Positions 40,614 through 48,505 are shown, counted from the stretch's first letter. The stretch: 51,574 nucleotides of DNA from Cyanobium sp. CH-040 (GCF_024346135.1 NZ_JAGQCJ010000018.1:1-51574); one strand, 5' to 3'. The notes: generated from the sequence alone by a model not told the origin. Program-made: numbers and translations.

Positions 40614-40742
40614 GGTGTCTGCATCCGGTCGGGGCCTTGCGGCCACCTCCAAGCAGGTGTTGACGGGTTCGGCGAGACGCCGTCCCTGACGCAACGGGAC
40701 CCAGTCCCTGAGCCAACCGAACGCCCCGACCGAGTCAGCACC
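40614..40742. ncRNA. candidate structured RNA with long nested stems
   Basis: GGTG (40614-40617) and CTG (40619-40621) pair with CAG (40736-40738) and CACC (40739-40742). Inside, a perfect 10-bp stem joins CGGTCGGGGC (40626-40635) and GCCCCGACCG (40723-40732). Within that, GTTCGG (40667-40672) pairs with CCGAAC (40717-40722), and hairpins CACCT/AGGTG (40644-40659) and GTCCC/GGGAC (40682-40700) form a multi-branch fold. The strand is undecided: GGCC-GCAA-GGCC as a GNRA loop on the minus strand favours minus. I could not match it to 6S, SRP, RNase P, tmRNA or a known riboswitch. Confidence 0.5.
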
Positions 40743-40745
40743 TCC

Positions 40746-40776
40746 CCTTCTCCCGCCGTGATCCGCCGGGAGAAGG
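40746..40776. other. perfect 10-bp hairpin next to the structured RNA
   Basis: CCTTCTCCCG (40746-40755) pairs with CGGGAGAAGG (40767-40776) around an 11-base loop. It could be an end structure for a plus-strand RNA, but no U-run follows. Confidence 0.5.
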
Positions 40777-40848
40777 CCAGCGGGTCGCGCGTCGACCCTC
40801 AGCAGCACAGGCGGTGTGAATCCATATCCAGCTCAACAGGCCGTGACC

Positions 40849-41034
40849 ATGTCCATCCATTCGAAGTCCAAGACCCCGCCGTCCGGCGGTTCCCCCCATC
40901 CGCTCCCGACCCGCCCCGCTGCCCCCCGGCCCTCCGGCCGGGCTGGGATGCCGGGCTGCCCGCTCCGCCCGGCGGCCCATCGCCCCGCCGCCGAACCGCC
41001 GCTCACCTGGGAGGAGCTGCTGGGCCGCCGCTGA
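40849..41034 (+). CDS. possible small Pro-rich protein, 61 aa
   Basis: This short ATG-started frame encodes a Pro/Ser/Arg-rich polypeptide ending in the more protein-like EPPLTWEELLGRR. It fills the space between the structured RNA and the end of ktrA. There is no signal, membrane segment or known domain, and its composition is what random frames give in such GC-rich DNA. The C-terminal motif is the main reason to list it. An in-frame GTG at 40816 would add 11 residues. Confidence 0.3.
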   Translation: MSIHSKSKTPPSGGSPHPLPTRPAAPRPSGRAGMPGCPLRPAAHRPAAEPPLTWEELLGRR

Positions 41035-41080
41035 TCTCCCCCTGCGGCTGCGGCTGCCCCTGCTGCTGCCGGGCTGGGCG

Positions 41081-41785
41081 TCAGCTCCCGGGCAGTTTCG
41101 CCAGGGCCTTGGTGGCGCCCATCACCACCAGCAGCTCGCCGGCCTGGAGGATGTGGGAGGCGGGCGGATTGACGGTGAGGTCGTTGTCGGGGCCGGCCGC
41201 CAGCACGCTGATGTCGTAGTTCTTGCGCAGGTTCAGGTCGCGCAGCGACTGGCCCACGAACACATCCGGCACCCGGATCTCCTCGATCGAGTTGCGGTCG
41301 TCCAGGCGCAGCCGGTCCAGCAGGTTGGGGCGCACCAGCTCCATCCCCAGCCGGTGCCCCTGCATCTTCGAGGGGAACACCACCCGGTCGGCCCCCACCC
41401 GCTGCAGCATCTTCATGTGCAGGTCGGTGGTGGCTCGGGCGATCACCTGCTGCACCCGGCTGCCCTCGCTGTCCTTGGCGATCAGGGTGGCGGTGACGCT
41501 CACCTCGATCGGTTCGCTCATGGCCACCACCACGGTGCGCACATCCAGCACGCCGGCCTCGCGCAGGGCCTCCTCATCGGTGCAGTCCACCACCCGCGCC
41601 TGGATGGCGGGATCCAGCTGCCGCAGCGCGTCCACGGCCTTCTGGCTGTTGTCGATGGCCAGCACGTCGCGGCCGGCGTCGCTCAGCTCCCGGCACACGG
41701 CCGTGCCGAAGCGGCCCACGCCGATCACCGCGAAGCCCCCCTGGGAGGTGCCTTCGGCGGGATTCCAGTGCCACCAGTTGGACAT
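41081..41785 (-). CDS. ktrA: KtrA/TrkA-type RCK regulatory subunit of potassium importer
   Basis: The 234-residue cytoplasmic protein has an RCK-N Rossmann domain: FAVIGVGRFGTAVCREL (about residues 18-34) binds nucleotide, VLAIDNSQKAV holds the acidic residue, VDCTDEEAL follows. A TrkA-C domain occupies about 150-234 (EIRVPDVFVGQSLRDLNLR). It gates the KtrB channel in response to ATP/ADP. It lies 20 bases downstream of ktrB on the same strand. The start at 41785 (MSNWWHWNP) is the family-like one. Confidence 0.92.
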   Translation of the reverse strand: MSNWWHWNPAEGTSQGGFAVIGVGRFGTAVCRELSDAGRDVLAIDNSQKAVDALRQLDPAIQARVVDCTDEEALREAGVLDVRTVVVAMSEPIEVSVTATLIAKDSEGSRVQQVIARATTDLHMKMLQRVGADRVVFPSKMQGHRLGMELVRPNLLDRLRLDDRNSIEEIRVPDVFVGQSLRDLNLRKNYDISVLAAGPDNDLTVNPPASHILQAGELLVVMGATKALAKLPGS

Positions 41786-41805
41786 CGCTGCTGCTGCGTG
41801 AAGAG

Positions 41806-43230
41806 TCAGATGTAGAGCTCCTCGCGGGGATATCCCACCCGCGGCTGGGGCCGGCTGCCGTAGAGGGCGGAGAGCAGCAGCAGGATGCCCAGTCTGCCCA
41901 CGAACATGCCCACCATCAGCACCAGCTGGCCCCAGCGGTTGAGCTGGGCCGTGACGCCCAGATCCAGGCCGACGGTGGCGAAGGCCGACATGCAGGTGAA
42001 CAGCCGCTCCAGGAAGCTGAATTCGGTGCTGCCCGGCGCGCCGCTGCTGGTGGCGCCGAGCCCCAGCACCAGGGCCATCAGCAGCACGAAGATCAGGGAG
42101 GCGATCGTCACCCCGATCGCTCGCAGCACCACGGTGGCGGGGATCTGGCGCTGGTGGATCACCACCTCCTCGCGGCCCTGCAGGGTGGAGCGGGTGGCCC
42201 CCATCAGGGTGGCGAAGGTGGTGGTCTTGATGCCGCCGCCGGTGCCGCCGGGGCTGGCGCCGATGAACATCAGCACGATCAGCAGCAGCAGGCCGGCATC
42301 CGAGCAGGTGGCGGAGGTGAGCGCCACCGTGTTGAAGCCGGCCGTGCGCGCCGAGATCGACTGAAACAGGGTGACCTGCAGCTTCTGGCCCAGCCCCAGC
42401 GGCTCGATCACCCCGCCGATCGCGAACTGCTCGGTGAACAGCAGCCCCACCATGCCCACCAGGATCAGGATCAGGCTCGTGCGCAGCACCAGGCGGGTGT
42501 GCAGGTTGAACAGCCGCAGGCTGAGGTTGCGGCGCAGGTTCCTGAACCGGCGACGGTTGCTCCAGAGGTCGTTGACCACCCGCCAGCCCAGGCCACCGGT
42601 GACGATCAACAGGCCGATCACCCCGTTCACCACCCCGTTGTCGCGATACCGCATCAGGCTGTCGCTCCACAGCCCGAAGCCGGCGTTGTTGTAGGCGCTG
42701 ATGGCGTGGAACAGGGAGGCCCAGAACCGCTCCACGGGATTGCTGATGTCGGTGAAGCCGAAGCCGTAGAGCACGGCCGTGCCGGCGACCATCACGCAGC
42801 CGCCACTGACCAGGATGCGGTTGAAGGTGGGACCGATCCCGCCCACCCCGAATTCATCCAGGGCCCGGCCCCGGTCGAACCGGGTGCGCAGGCCGCCGCG
42901 GCCCTGCACGAAGCCCTGCAGGAAGGTGGTGATCGCCATCAGACCGACGCCGCCGGTGATGATCAGCCCTGCCAGCAGCAGCTGGCCGGCCAGGGTGAGG
43001 TCCTTGCCGACGTCGATGATCGACAGCCCGGTGACGGTGATGGCCGAGGTCACCGTGAACAGGGCTTCCCAGAGACCCACCTCGTCGCTGGAGAACACCG
43101 GCAGGGACATCAGCACCGTGCCCGCCGCGATCACCAGCGCTCCGGTGATCGCGGTGAACTGCGGCACCGTGAGTTGCTGCCGCCACTGGCGCAGGTGATG
43201 CCAGCGCGCCCCCAGCTGAGCGCCTCTCAT
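41806..43230 (-). CDS. ktrB: KtrB-type Na+-dependent potassium channel subunit
   Basis: This 474-residue SKT-superfamily protein has four M1-P-M2 units. The selectivity-filter loops can be read in order: TVTGLSII, NNAGFGLWS, RTAGFNTV and ATVGLDLG, each with the conserved Gly. The third-unit segment PGGTGGGIKTTTF is the gating loop of KtrB. With KtrA it imports K+, in Synechocystis dependent on Na+. The start overlaps the stop of the upstream small gene (ATGA). A third subunit, KtrE, is not visible here. Confidence 0.93.
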   Translation of the reverse strand: MRGAQLGARWHHLRQWRQQLTVPQFTAITGALVIAAGTVLMSLPVFSSDEVGLWEALFTVTSAITVTGLSIIDVGKDLTLAGQLLLAGLIITGGVGLMAITTFLQGFVQGRGGLRTRFDRGRALDEFGVGGIGPTFNRILVSGGCVMVAGTAVLYGFGFTDISNPVERFWASLFHAISAYNNAGFGLWSDSLMRYRDNGVVNGVIGLLIVTGGLGWRVVNDLWSNRRRFRNLRRNLSLRLFNLHTRLVLRTSLILILVGMVGLLFTEQFAIGGVIEPLGLGQKLQVTLFQSISARTAGFNTVALTSATCSDAGLLLLIVLMFIGASPGGTGGGIKTTTFATLMGATRSTLQGREEVVIHQRQIPATVVLRAIGVTIASLIFVLLMALVLGLGATSSGAPGSTEFSFLERLFTCMSAFATVGLDLGVTAQLNRWGQLVLMVGMFVGRLGILLLLSALYGSRPQPRVGYPREELYI

Positions 43231-43628
43231 TGCCCGGGGGCTGGGCGCGGCGGCGGGGCGGGCCCGTCACGGTCCGAGCGGAACACCACGGCCAGGTTCG
43301 GCAGGTGGGTGTGCACCAGGTCCACCAGCCGCTGGAAGGTCCTGCTCGTGTCCGGTGCGCGCGTGCCCATCGGTTCGCGGCTGAGCAGCACCAGTTCCAG
43401 CAGCCGCCCGTCGGCGTGCGACTGCACGTCGGCGAACAGCTGCATGCGCTGGTTCTCCGCTCCGTTCCTGAGCAGGGCACCGAGGTGGGCGGGGGTGCGG
43501 TGGTCCACGTCGGCGTGCAGCGCGTCCAGCACCGGGGCCAGGCACTCGAGCAGACCGCCGCCCCGCTCGCCCGGGGTGGCCGCAGGCTGGGTGCCGGTTG
43601 GCTTAAGAACCAGCAGGAACCGGGCCAT
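43227..43628 (-). CDS. hypothetical protein coupled to ktrB
   Basis: The 133-residue soluble protein begins MARFLLVLKPTG, a beta strand, and has mixed alpha/beta character with LLECLAPVLDALHAD, LLELVLLSREP and TFQRLVDLVHTHLPNLAVVF; the C-terminus is Pro-rich. No motif or known family recognised. The ATGA overlap with ktrB suggests that it is translated with the potassium channel and may be an accessory or regulatory factor. Confidence 0.65.
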   Translation of the reverse strand: MARFLLVLKPTGTQPAATPGERGGGLLECLAPVLDALHADVDHRTPAHLGALLRNGAENQRMQLFADVQSHADGRLLELVLLSREPMGTRAPDTSRTFQRLVDLVHTHLPNLAVVFRSDRDGPAPPPRPAPGQ

Positions 43629-43673
43629 GACTGCCTTGATCGGCTAAGACGCTACAGCGTGTGGTGTTTCCGG

Positions 43674-44900
43674 ATGCCTCGCCCCGCCCCGGAAACGATT
43701 GCCGTGATCGGCGCCGGGGTTTCGGGCTGCGCCCTGGCGGCCCAGATGCGCCGGCTGGGCCATCGGGGGCCCTTGTCGCTGTGGGAGACGGGGCGCGGAG
43801 CGGGCGGTCGGGCCGGCACCCGGCGCTCCCGGCAGGATCCGCTGCTGGCGGTGGACCACGGCGCGCCCCTGCTCAACATCACCGCCGAACCCGCCCCGGA
43901 GCTCCTGGAGCCGCTGCTGGCCGGGGGCTGGATCGAGCCCTGGAGCGAACCGGTGGCGATGCTGGAGGGGGAGTCGCGCCTGAACATCGGCCGCCCGGAT
44001 GCCCTCGGCATCGGCCGCCTCTACCGCGGCCGCGCGGGCATGGATCAGCTCAGCCAGGGACTCCTGCAGCTGGCGGGGCGCGATGTGCACGGTCATTTCG
44101 GGGTGCTCGTGCGCCATCTGGAGCGCACGCCCGCGGGCCGCTGGCAGCTGCGCGATGCCGCCGGCCAGCTGCTGGCGGAGGCCGACTGGCTGGTGCTGAG
44201 CGGCACGCTGCTGGCCCACCCCCGCAGCCGCCTGATCTTCGGCTGGCCGGAGGTGCCCCTGGAGCGCGCCACCCGGCACCTCCAGGATCTGCAGCTGGCC
44301 CATGCCCTCACCACCATCGCCGGCATCCGGTTCGAGGCCCGCACCAACCTGCTGCTGGTGTTCGCCGGGGAAGCGGCCATGCCCTGGCGGGCGCTGCCGT
44401 TCCGGCTGGTGAACTTCGATGCCGCCGCCCAGCAACGCTGGGGACTGCGCCGGATCAGCATCCAGCCCCTCGAGGACGGTCGTTGCGCCGTGGTGGCCCA
44501 TTCCAGCCATGCCTTCGCCGCTGACCATCTCGACGTCTACGGCGTCGGTTCGGCGGTGGCCCGCCAGCTGCAGCTGCCGTTGGAGGAGGGACGGGAAGCG
44601 GAGGTGATCACCGCCCTCGGCGACGCCCTGGTGCAGTGCCTGGCGCCGTGGATCGGCGGGGTGGATCCCGAGCAGGCCGAGCCCCGGCTGATGCGCTGGG
44701 CGGCCGCCTTCCCCCTGCCCCCCGGTCTGCCGCCATCGCTCACGCTCTGCCCCTCCAGCCGGGTGGGGTTCTGCGGCGATTACATCGACGGTGTGGGATT
44801 CGCCCGCATCGAGGGTGCGCTCCACAGTGCCGAGCAGCTCGCCGCCGACCTGCTGGCCGCGGCGCCGTCAGACGCCCCCTGGCGGCCGGCCCGGAGCTGA
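43674..44900 (+). CDS. FAD-dependent amine oxidase/renalase-like oxidoreductase
   Basis: This 408-residue flavoprotein has an N-terminal dinucleotide fold VIGAGVSGCALAAQMRR (about residues 11-27) with the acidic end of strand 2 in LWETGRGAGGRAGTRR, a renalase-like GGR motif. The mid-region is substrate-binding and the end VGFCGDYIDGVGFARIEGALHSAEQLA carries the C-terminal FAD motif (about 360-386). ATG 43674 gives a complete fold. Substrate unknown. It is followed after 13 bases by the SepF-like gene. Confidence 0.85.
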   Translation: MPRPAPETIAVIGAGVSGCALAAQMRRLGHRGPLSLWETGRGAGGRAGTRRSRQDPLLAVDHGAPLLNITAEPAPELLEPLLAGGWIEPWSEPVAMLEGESRLNIGRPDALGIGRLYRGRAGMDQLSQGLLQLAGRDVHGHFGVLVRHLERTPAGRWQLRDAAGQLLAEADWLVLSGTLLAHPRSRLIFGWPEVPLERATRHLQDLQLAHALTTIAGIRFEARTNLLLVFAGEAAMPWRALPFRLVNFDAAAQQRWGLRRISIQPLEDGRCAVVAHSSHAFAADHLDVYGVGSAVARQLQLPLEEGREAEVITALGDALVQCLAPWIGGVDPEQAEPRLMRWAAAFPLPPGLPPSLTLCPSSRVGFCGDYIDGVGFARIEGALHSAEQLAADLLAAAPSDAPWRPARS

Positions 44901-44913
44901 CTACCGTGGCGCC

Positions 44914-45204
44914 ATGTTCAGCCCCTTCGGCGATTGGCTCCCCGAGGTGGTGGTGTTCCACCCCACCCGTTTCGAGGATGCCCAGCTGATCGTGCACACG
45001 GTGCGGGAACACAAGACCGCCGTGGTGCACGCCGGAGCCATGGAGCGCAGGGAGGCCCAGCGGCTGATCGATTTCGTGGCCGGCGGTGTGAGTGCCATGG
45101 ATGGCCGGGCCGAATGCCTCGATGACCTCACCTTCGTGTTCACCCCCGACATCGTGCAGCTCACCCGCGACGGCGGTGGCAGTGGTGGCGGGCCCGGGCG
45201 CTGA
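44914..45204 (+). CDS. mini-SepF, SepF C-terminal domain only
   Basis: The 96-residue protein contains only the SepF core (DUF552): VVVFHPTRFEDAQLIVHTVRE near 12-32, AMERREAQRLIDFVAGGVSAMDG near 42-64, FVFTPDIVQL near 74-83. SepF (Cdv2 in Synechocystis) tethers FtsZ to the membrane; full-length proteins have an N-terminal amphipathic membrane helix and linker that are missing here. A Gly-rich tail ends the protein. It may be a second, membrane-free SepF; a full-length copy would be expected elsewhere. Confidence 0.82.
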   Translation: MFSPFGDWLPEVVVFHPTRFEDAQLIVHTVREHKTAVVHAGAMERREAQRLIDFVAGGVSAMDGRAECLDDLTFVFTPDIVQLTRDGGGSGGGPGR

Positions 45205-45226
45205 CGCCGCCGTCAGTCGACTGCGG

Positions 45227-45448
45227 TCAGAGGGCGGCGGCCACGGTGCTGAGCAGCAGCCAGCAACCGGCGGGGGCCTGCTTCTCCACCAGCAGGGTCT
45301 GTTGGCTTTCGCGGGACACCAGCAGGGCGAAGGCTTCGGCGGCGTCGCGACTGGAGAAGCGCGGGGCCTGCACCTGATGGGGCACGCTCTGCTCGCGCTC
45401 CACGCGCTGGCGGACGCGGTAGGGACCCTGGCAGTCGAACTCGTGCAT
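45227..45448 (-). CDS. small hypothetical protein, 73 aa
   Basis: The predicted protein (MHEFDCQGPYRVRQRVERE...) has an N-terminal beta strand with one Cys, a middle helix RDAAEAFALLVSRES and a hydrophobic C-terminus WLLLSTVAAAL. It looks like a small alpha/beta domain. A competing overlapping frame is Arg/Pro/Ala-rich and rejected. No known family. It lies between the convergent mini-SepF and the divergent hli gene. Confidence 0.55.
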   Translation of the reverse strand: MHEFDCQGPYRVRQRVEREQSVPHQVQAPRFSSRDAAEAFALLVSRESQQTLLVEKQAPAGCWLLLSTVAAAL

Positions 45449-45576
45449 GGGCTCGATTCTGCTGGCGGCGATGGCCCAGAGCCTCGGGATTCGGCTTTTC
45501 ATCGGAATTCCCACAACTGCTCCGCCTGGCATGGGAGCGAGCCGGCGAGGGCCGCGTTGCCATTGCTTCACAAGGC

Positions 45577-45604
45577 GTTACACTTCTGGAAACAACCCGT
45601 TACA
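45577..45604 (+). promoter_or_regulatory. paired GTTACA motifs upstream of hli
   Basis: GTTACA occurs at 45577-45582 and 45599-45604, 22 bases apart, in an AT-richer patch just before the hli ATG. RpaB/HLR1 sites of high-light genes are pairs of this type of half-site, but the normal spacing is much shorter, so this is only a candidate. Confidence 0.3.
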
Positions 45605-45608
45605 TCCC

Positions 45609-45752
45609 ATGGGCGACTCCTCCTCCCGCTTCGGTTTCGTGGCCTTCGCCGAAACCTGGAACGGCCGTCTGGCCATGCTCGGCTTCGTGATCGGCCTGGC
45701 CACCGAGCTGCTGACCGGCCAGGGCATCCTCTCCCAGATCGGTCTGGGCTGA
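45609..45752 (+). CDS. hli: high-light-inducible protein (HLIP)
   Basis: The 47-residue single-helix chlorophyll-binding protein contains FAETWNGRLAMLGFVIGLATELLTG, the ExxNGRLAM consensus shared with plant light-harvesting proteins (shown here at residues 14-38), and ends with GQGILSQIGL. It protects photosystem II and chlorophyll during excess light. ATG at 45609. A hairpin terminator follows. Confidence 0.95.
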   Translation: MGDSSSRFGFVAFAETWNGRLAMLGFVIGLATELLTGQGILSQIGLG

Positions 45753-45797
45753 TCCCGGCCGCCACCGCAACTGCACTCTGCAGCCTCGCCCTGCTTC

Positions 45798-45826
45798 AGG
45801 CCCCCCGGCTCCGGCCTGGGGGTCTT
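45798..45826 (+). terminator. probable terminator after hli
   Basis: AGGCCCCC (45798-45805) pairs with GGGGGTCT, closing a 12-base loop that itself has partial pairing; CTTGT follows. The U-run is weak, but the position 45 bases after the hli stop fits. Confidence 0.45.
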
Positions 45827-45863
45827 GTCATGTCAGCGTGATCGTCCCGCCTGTCCCCCCGCC

Positions 45864-45992
45864 ATGGCCGGTCCCGGAAAACCCTCCAGCCAGGAACCAT
45901 CCGCCGCAGTGGTGAAGCTGCAGATCCTGGCGGCCGTGTTCCTGCCCATGCTGCTGCTGGGCCTCTGGCTGCGCTCCCAGGGATTCTGGTGA
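45864..45992 (+). CDS. small single-pass membrane protein, 42 aa
   Basis: The short frame starts at ATG 45864. A hydrophilic N-terminus (GPGKPSSQEPSA) is followed by one hydrophobic helix (VVKLQILAAVFLPMLLLGLWL, about residues 16-36) and ends RSQGFW. The form is like that of small photosystem or respiratory subunits, but I do not recognise it. Found between the hli terminator and a convergent hypothetical gene (10 bases between stops). Confidence 0.5.
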   Translation: MAGPGKPSSQEPSAAVVKLQILAAVFLPMLLLGLWLRSQGFW

Positions 45993-46002
45993 GCGTCGCT
46001 GG

Positions 46003-46629
46003 CTAGTCGCCGCAGCCCCGTTCCACCACCGTGCGGCGCAGTTCGTTCAGTTCAGGCGAGGGCGGGGAGCGCCGATCGAACAGCAGGGTCCAGGCCAGGG
46101 GCACGTCCTGATCGGCCAGGGCCTGTTCGAAGGCCGCCAGCCAGGTGAGCGGGTCGCTGCCCAGGGCCTCGAGCAGGCGCAGGGTCTCCTGCATGCGTTG
46201 CGCCGATGCCCCCACCAGCTGCACGTGGGCGAAGGCCTCGGGGGACGCGCCCAAGGGCCGCATCTGCAGCAGCACGGGTTCGTCCGGGGCGATCGGATCG
46301 GTGGGCCACAGCATGGGCGTGAGGATCGGCTTGGCAGCACTGCCCCGCAGCTGCCAGGGGTCGCGGTTCAGCCGCTGGATCTGCAGCTCCAGCAGCGGCT
46401 CCACCAGCACCAGCACCGGCTCGGGGGTGAGCACGAGTCCGTAGGCATCCAGCTTGTCGAGGGCCTCCACCCGCGGTGCCACCACGCACACGGCCACCCC
46501 CGGGTCGCCCTCCCGGCTGCCCGCCACCGAACCCGGATCCGAGCCGCCCAGCATCAGCACCGCCAGGCAGGCGACCAGCCACGGCACGCGCAGCGGCGAA
46601 GCCGCGGGCAGGGAGCCTGATCCGCCCAT
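46003..46629 (-). CDS. hypothetical exported protein
   Basis: The 208-residue protein has an N-terminal hydrophobic signal (VPWLVACLAVLMLGGSDPG) and an alpha/beta body: LVLTPEPVLVLVEPLLELQIQ, SAQRMQETLRLLEALGSDPLTWLAAFEQAL and a C-terminal Cys near the end (ERGCGD). One other Cys (VAVCVVAP) could pair with it. No known family recognised. It lies 4 bases downstream of the HxlR regulator stop... reading direction minus, and may be its operon partner. Confidence 0.65.
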   Translation of the reverse strand: MGGSGSLPAASPLRVPWLVACLAVLMLGGSDPGSVAGSREGDPGVAVCVVAPRVEALDKLDAYGLVLTPEPVLVLVEPLLELQIQRLNRDPWQLRGSAAKPILTPMLWPTDPIAPDEPVLLQMRPLGASPEAFAHVQLVGASAQRMQETLRLLEALGSDPLTWLAAFEQALADQDVPLAWTLLFDRRSPPSPELNELRRTVVERGCGD

Positions 46630-46633
46630 CGGC

Positions 46634-46981
46634 TCAGTCCCCGGCCCGTGAACTGATCCGCTCGCCCCAGGCGTGCAGTTCCTCGAGCACCGGAATCAGC
46701 TCCCGGCCCAGGTCCGTGAGGGCGTAGTCGACCCGGGGGGGCACCTCGGCATGGATGTGGCGTCGCAGCACGCCATCGGCCTCCAGGTCGCGCAGCTGGC
46801 TGGTGAGCACCTTCTGGCTGACGCCCCCGAGGGCCCGCTGCAGTTCCGAGAAGCGTCGCACGCCGTCCAGCAGTTCCCGCAGGATCAGCAGCTTCCAGCG
46901 ACCCTGGATCACCCGGAGCGCCAGTTCGGCCTTGCAGTGGCCGTGATCGTGCGAGTCCTGAAAGCCCGTCTGTTCCTCCAC
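46634..46981 (-). CDS. HxlR-family transcriptional regulator, redox-sensing type
   Basis: The 115-residue winged-helix protein has HCKAELALRVIQGRWKLLILREL (about 15-37), the HxlR core with the conserved N-terminal Cys16 that senses quinones, diamide or aldehydes in YodB/HypR. LGGVSQKVLTSQLRDLEADGVL is the recognition helix and PRVDYALTDLG the wing. GTG 46981 is the start. It faces an FMN reductase-pirin-membrane protein operon across 174 bases and probably controls it and itself. Confidence 0.88.
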   Translation of the reverse strand: MEEQTGFQDSHDHGHCKAELALRVIQGRWKLLILRELLDGVRRFSELQRALGGVSQKVLTSQLRDLEADGVLRRHIHAEVPPRVDYALTDLGRELIPVLEELHAWGERISSRAGD

Positions 46982-47012
46982 GTCATCACCTCGTCTAGGG
47001 CCTGTCGCTGGC

Positions 47013-47033
47013 GGGCCCGGTGCGGGCGGGCCC
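47013..47033. promoter_or_regulatory. inverted repeat, candidate HxlR operator
   Basis: GGGCCCG (47013-47019) and CGGGCCC (47027-47033) form a perfect 7-7-7 inverted repeat between the divergent hxlR-type and FMN reductase genes. GC-rich composition makes chance occurrence quite possible. Confidence 0.3.
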
Positions 47034-47155
47034 AGTGCCGGTCCAGGCGTTACCGCCGGGTGACCGACCCACTTCTCTGTGCGTTCTTGTGCCGTCGCCG
47101 GCCCATGGCACAGCATCCAGGGATCATCACCGGCCCATCCTGGCGCCCCAGTTCC

Positions 47156-47668
47156 ATGACCGACCTGCTCGTGATCGCCGCCAGCAACGGCGAGAACCTG
47201 ACCCTCGCCGGGCGCTTCGCCGCCGCCGCCCGCCACCGGGGCCGGAGCGCCGAGGTGCTCGACCTCACGGCGCTGGACCTGCCGCTGTTCACCCCCCGCG
47301 CCCTCGCCGCGGGCATGCCCCCGGGGCTGGCGGATCTGCACGGGCAACTGGTGGCCGCGCCCCGCTGGGTGATCTGTGCGCCGGAGTACAACGGCTCGAT
47401 CCCGCCCGTGCTCACCAGCGCCATCGCCTGGCTCTCGGTGCAGGGGGACGACTTCCGGGCCCTGTTCAACGAGAGGCCCGTGGCGATCGCCACCCACTCC
47501 GGCGGCGGCGGCCACACGGTGATGGCCGCCCTGCGGCTGCAGCTGGCCCATCTGGGCGCCCAGGTGGTGGGTCGCCAGCTGGTGAGCACCGGCGCCAATC
47601 CCGCCAAGGACAGCTCCATCAGCGATCTGGTGGAGCGCCTGCTGCGCCTGAGCGCCCCAGGGAGTTGA
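47156..47668 (+). CDS. NAD(P)H-dependent FMN reductase family protein
   Basis: This 170-residue flavodoxin-like fold has LLVIAASNGENLTLAGRF (about 4-21) as the FMN phosphate loop and ICAPEYNGSIPPVLTSAIAWLS (about 75-96), the hallmark of the FMN-reductase/ArsH-like family. It would reduce quinones, azo compounds or flavins. ATG 47156 follows the divergent HxlR promoter. Pirin and a membrane protein are downstream on the same strand. Confidence 0.88.
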   Translation: MTDLLVIAASNGENLTLAGRFAAAARHRGRSAEVLDLTALDLPLFTPRALAAGMPPGLADLHGQLVAAPRWVICAPEYNGSIPPVLTSAIAWLSVQGDDFRALFNERPVAIATHSGGGGHTVMAALRLQLAHLGAQVVGRQLVSTGANPAKDSSISDLVERLLRLSAPGS

Positions 47669-47682
47669 GCCCCCCCTGGGTT

Positions 47683-47724
47683 CCGCTCCGTCTGCATCGC
47701 TCCGTCTGCACAGCTCCGTCTGCA
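47683..47724. repeat. 14-bp tandem repeat, three copies
   Basis: NNGCTCCGTCTGCA is repeated at 47683-47696, 47697-47710 and 47711-47724, with decayed copies (CTCCGTCTGTCC) after it. It fills the gap between the FMN reductase and pirin genes. Confidence 0.8.
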
Positions 47725-47755
47725 CCGCTTTCTCCGTCTGTCCGCTCTTCCAGCC

Positions 47756-48505
47756 ATGACCAGCACAAGCCCCGCCAGCGCCTTCACCGAGCCGGCCCTG
47801 TTCCGGCCCGCCGCTGAACGCTTCCACAGCCAGCTCGACTGGCTGGACAGCTGGCACACGTTCTCCTTCTCCAGTCACTACGACCCGGCCTGGATGGGCT
47901 TCGGGCCGCTGCGGGTGATCAATGACGACACCATCGCCGCCGGCCGGGGCTTCGGCATGCACCCCCACCGCGACATGGAGATCGTCACGGTGATGGTGGA
48001 GGGCCAGCTCAACCACCGCGATTCGCTGGGCCACGCCGAGGTGCTGCGGGCCGGGGAGGTGCAGCGCATGAGCGCCGGCACCGGCGTGGTGCACAGCGAG
48101 GTGAACGAGGGCAGCCAGCCCTGCCGGCTGCTGCAGATCTGGATCGAGCCGGCCGAGGTGGGCATCCCCCCCGCCTACGAGCAGAAGCCCTTCGCGATCC
48201 ACCCCGGCTGGACTCCCCTGCTGGACCCGCAGGGGCGGGAGGGGGCGATGGCGATCCGCCGGGAGGCCTGGCTCTGGCGGGCCCAGCCCGGGGCGGGAGA
48301 GCTGCTGGAGCTGCCACGCCTGGATGCCGGCTGCGAGCCGCCCAGCCACACCTGGCTCCAGGTGATCGAGGGTTCGGTGCAGCGGCCCGGCTCCACCCCG
48401 GAGCTGCTGCGCCGCGGCGACGGGCTGGGCTGGCGCGGGGCTGGAAGCGGAGCGCTGAGGGCAGGCAGGATGGGGGCCGATCTGCTGCTGTTCGCGCTGC
48501 GATGA
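47756..48505 (+). CDS. pirin family protein
   Basis: The 249-residue bicupin has metal ligands in the first cupin: GMHPHRDMEIVTVM (two His) and later HSEVNEGS (His) with Glu. FGPLRVINDDTIAAGRGF is a pirin hallmark. Bacterial pirins act as quercetinases or redox-state regulators. It is the second gene of the HxlR-linked operon and its stop overlaps the next start (ATGA). Confidence 0.9.
   Translation: MTSTSPASAFTEPALFRPAAERFHSQLDWLDSWHTFSFSSHYDPAWMGFGPLRVINDDTIAAGRGFGMHPHRDMEIVTVMVEGQLNHRDSLGHAEVLRAGEVQRMSAGTGVVHSEVNEGSQPCRLLQIWIEPAEVGIPPAYEQKPFAIHPGWTPLLDPQGREGAMAIRREAWLWRAQPGAGELLELPRLDAGCEPPSHTWLQVIEGSVQRPGSTPELLRRGDGLGWRGAGSGALRAGRMGADLLLFALR

Noticed and set aside
40605-40780. Assigning the structured RNA as 6S RNA
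   Set aside because: A short AGTCCCTGAGCC string recalls E. coli 6S, but the multi-branch fold is unlike the 6S rod, so I leave it unnamed.
1595-47724. CRISPR array
   Set aside because: Only short head-to-tail duplications exist; none has direct repeats separated by unique spacers, and no cas genes are present.
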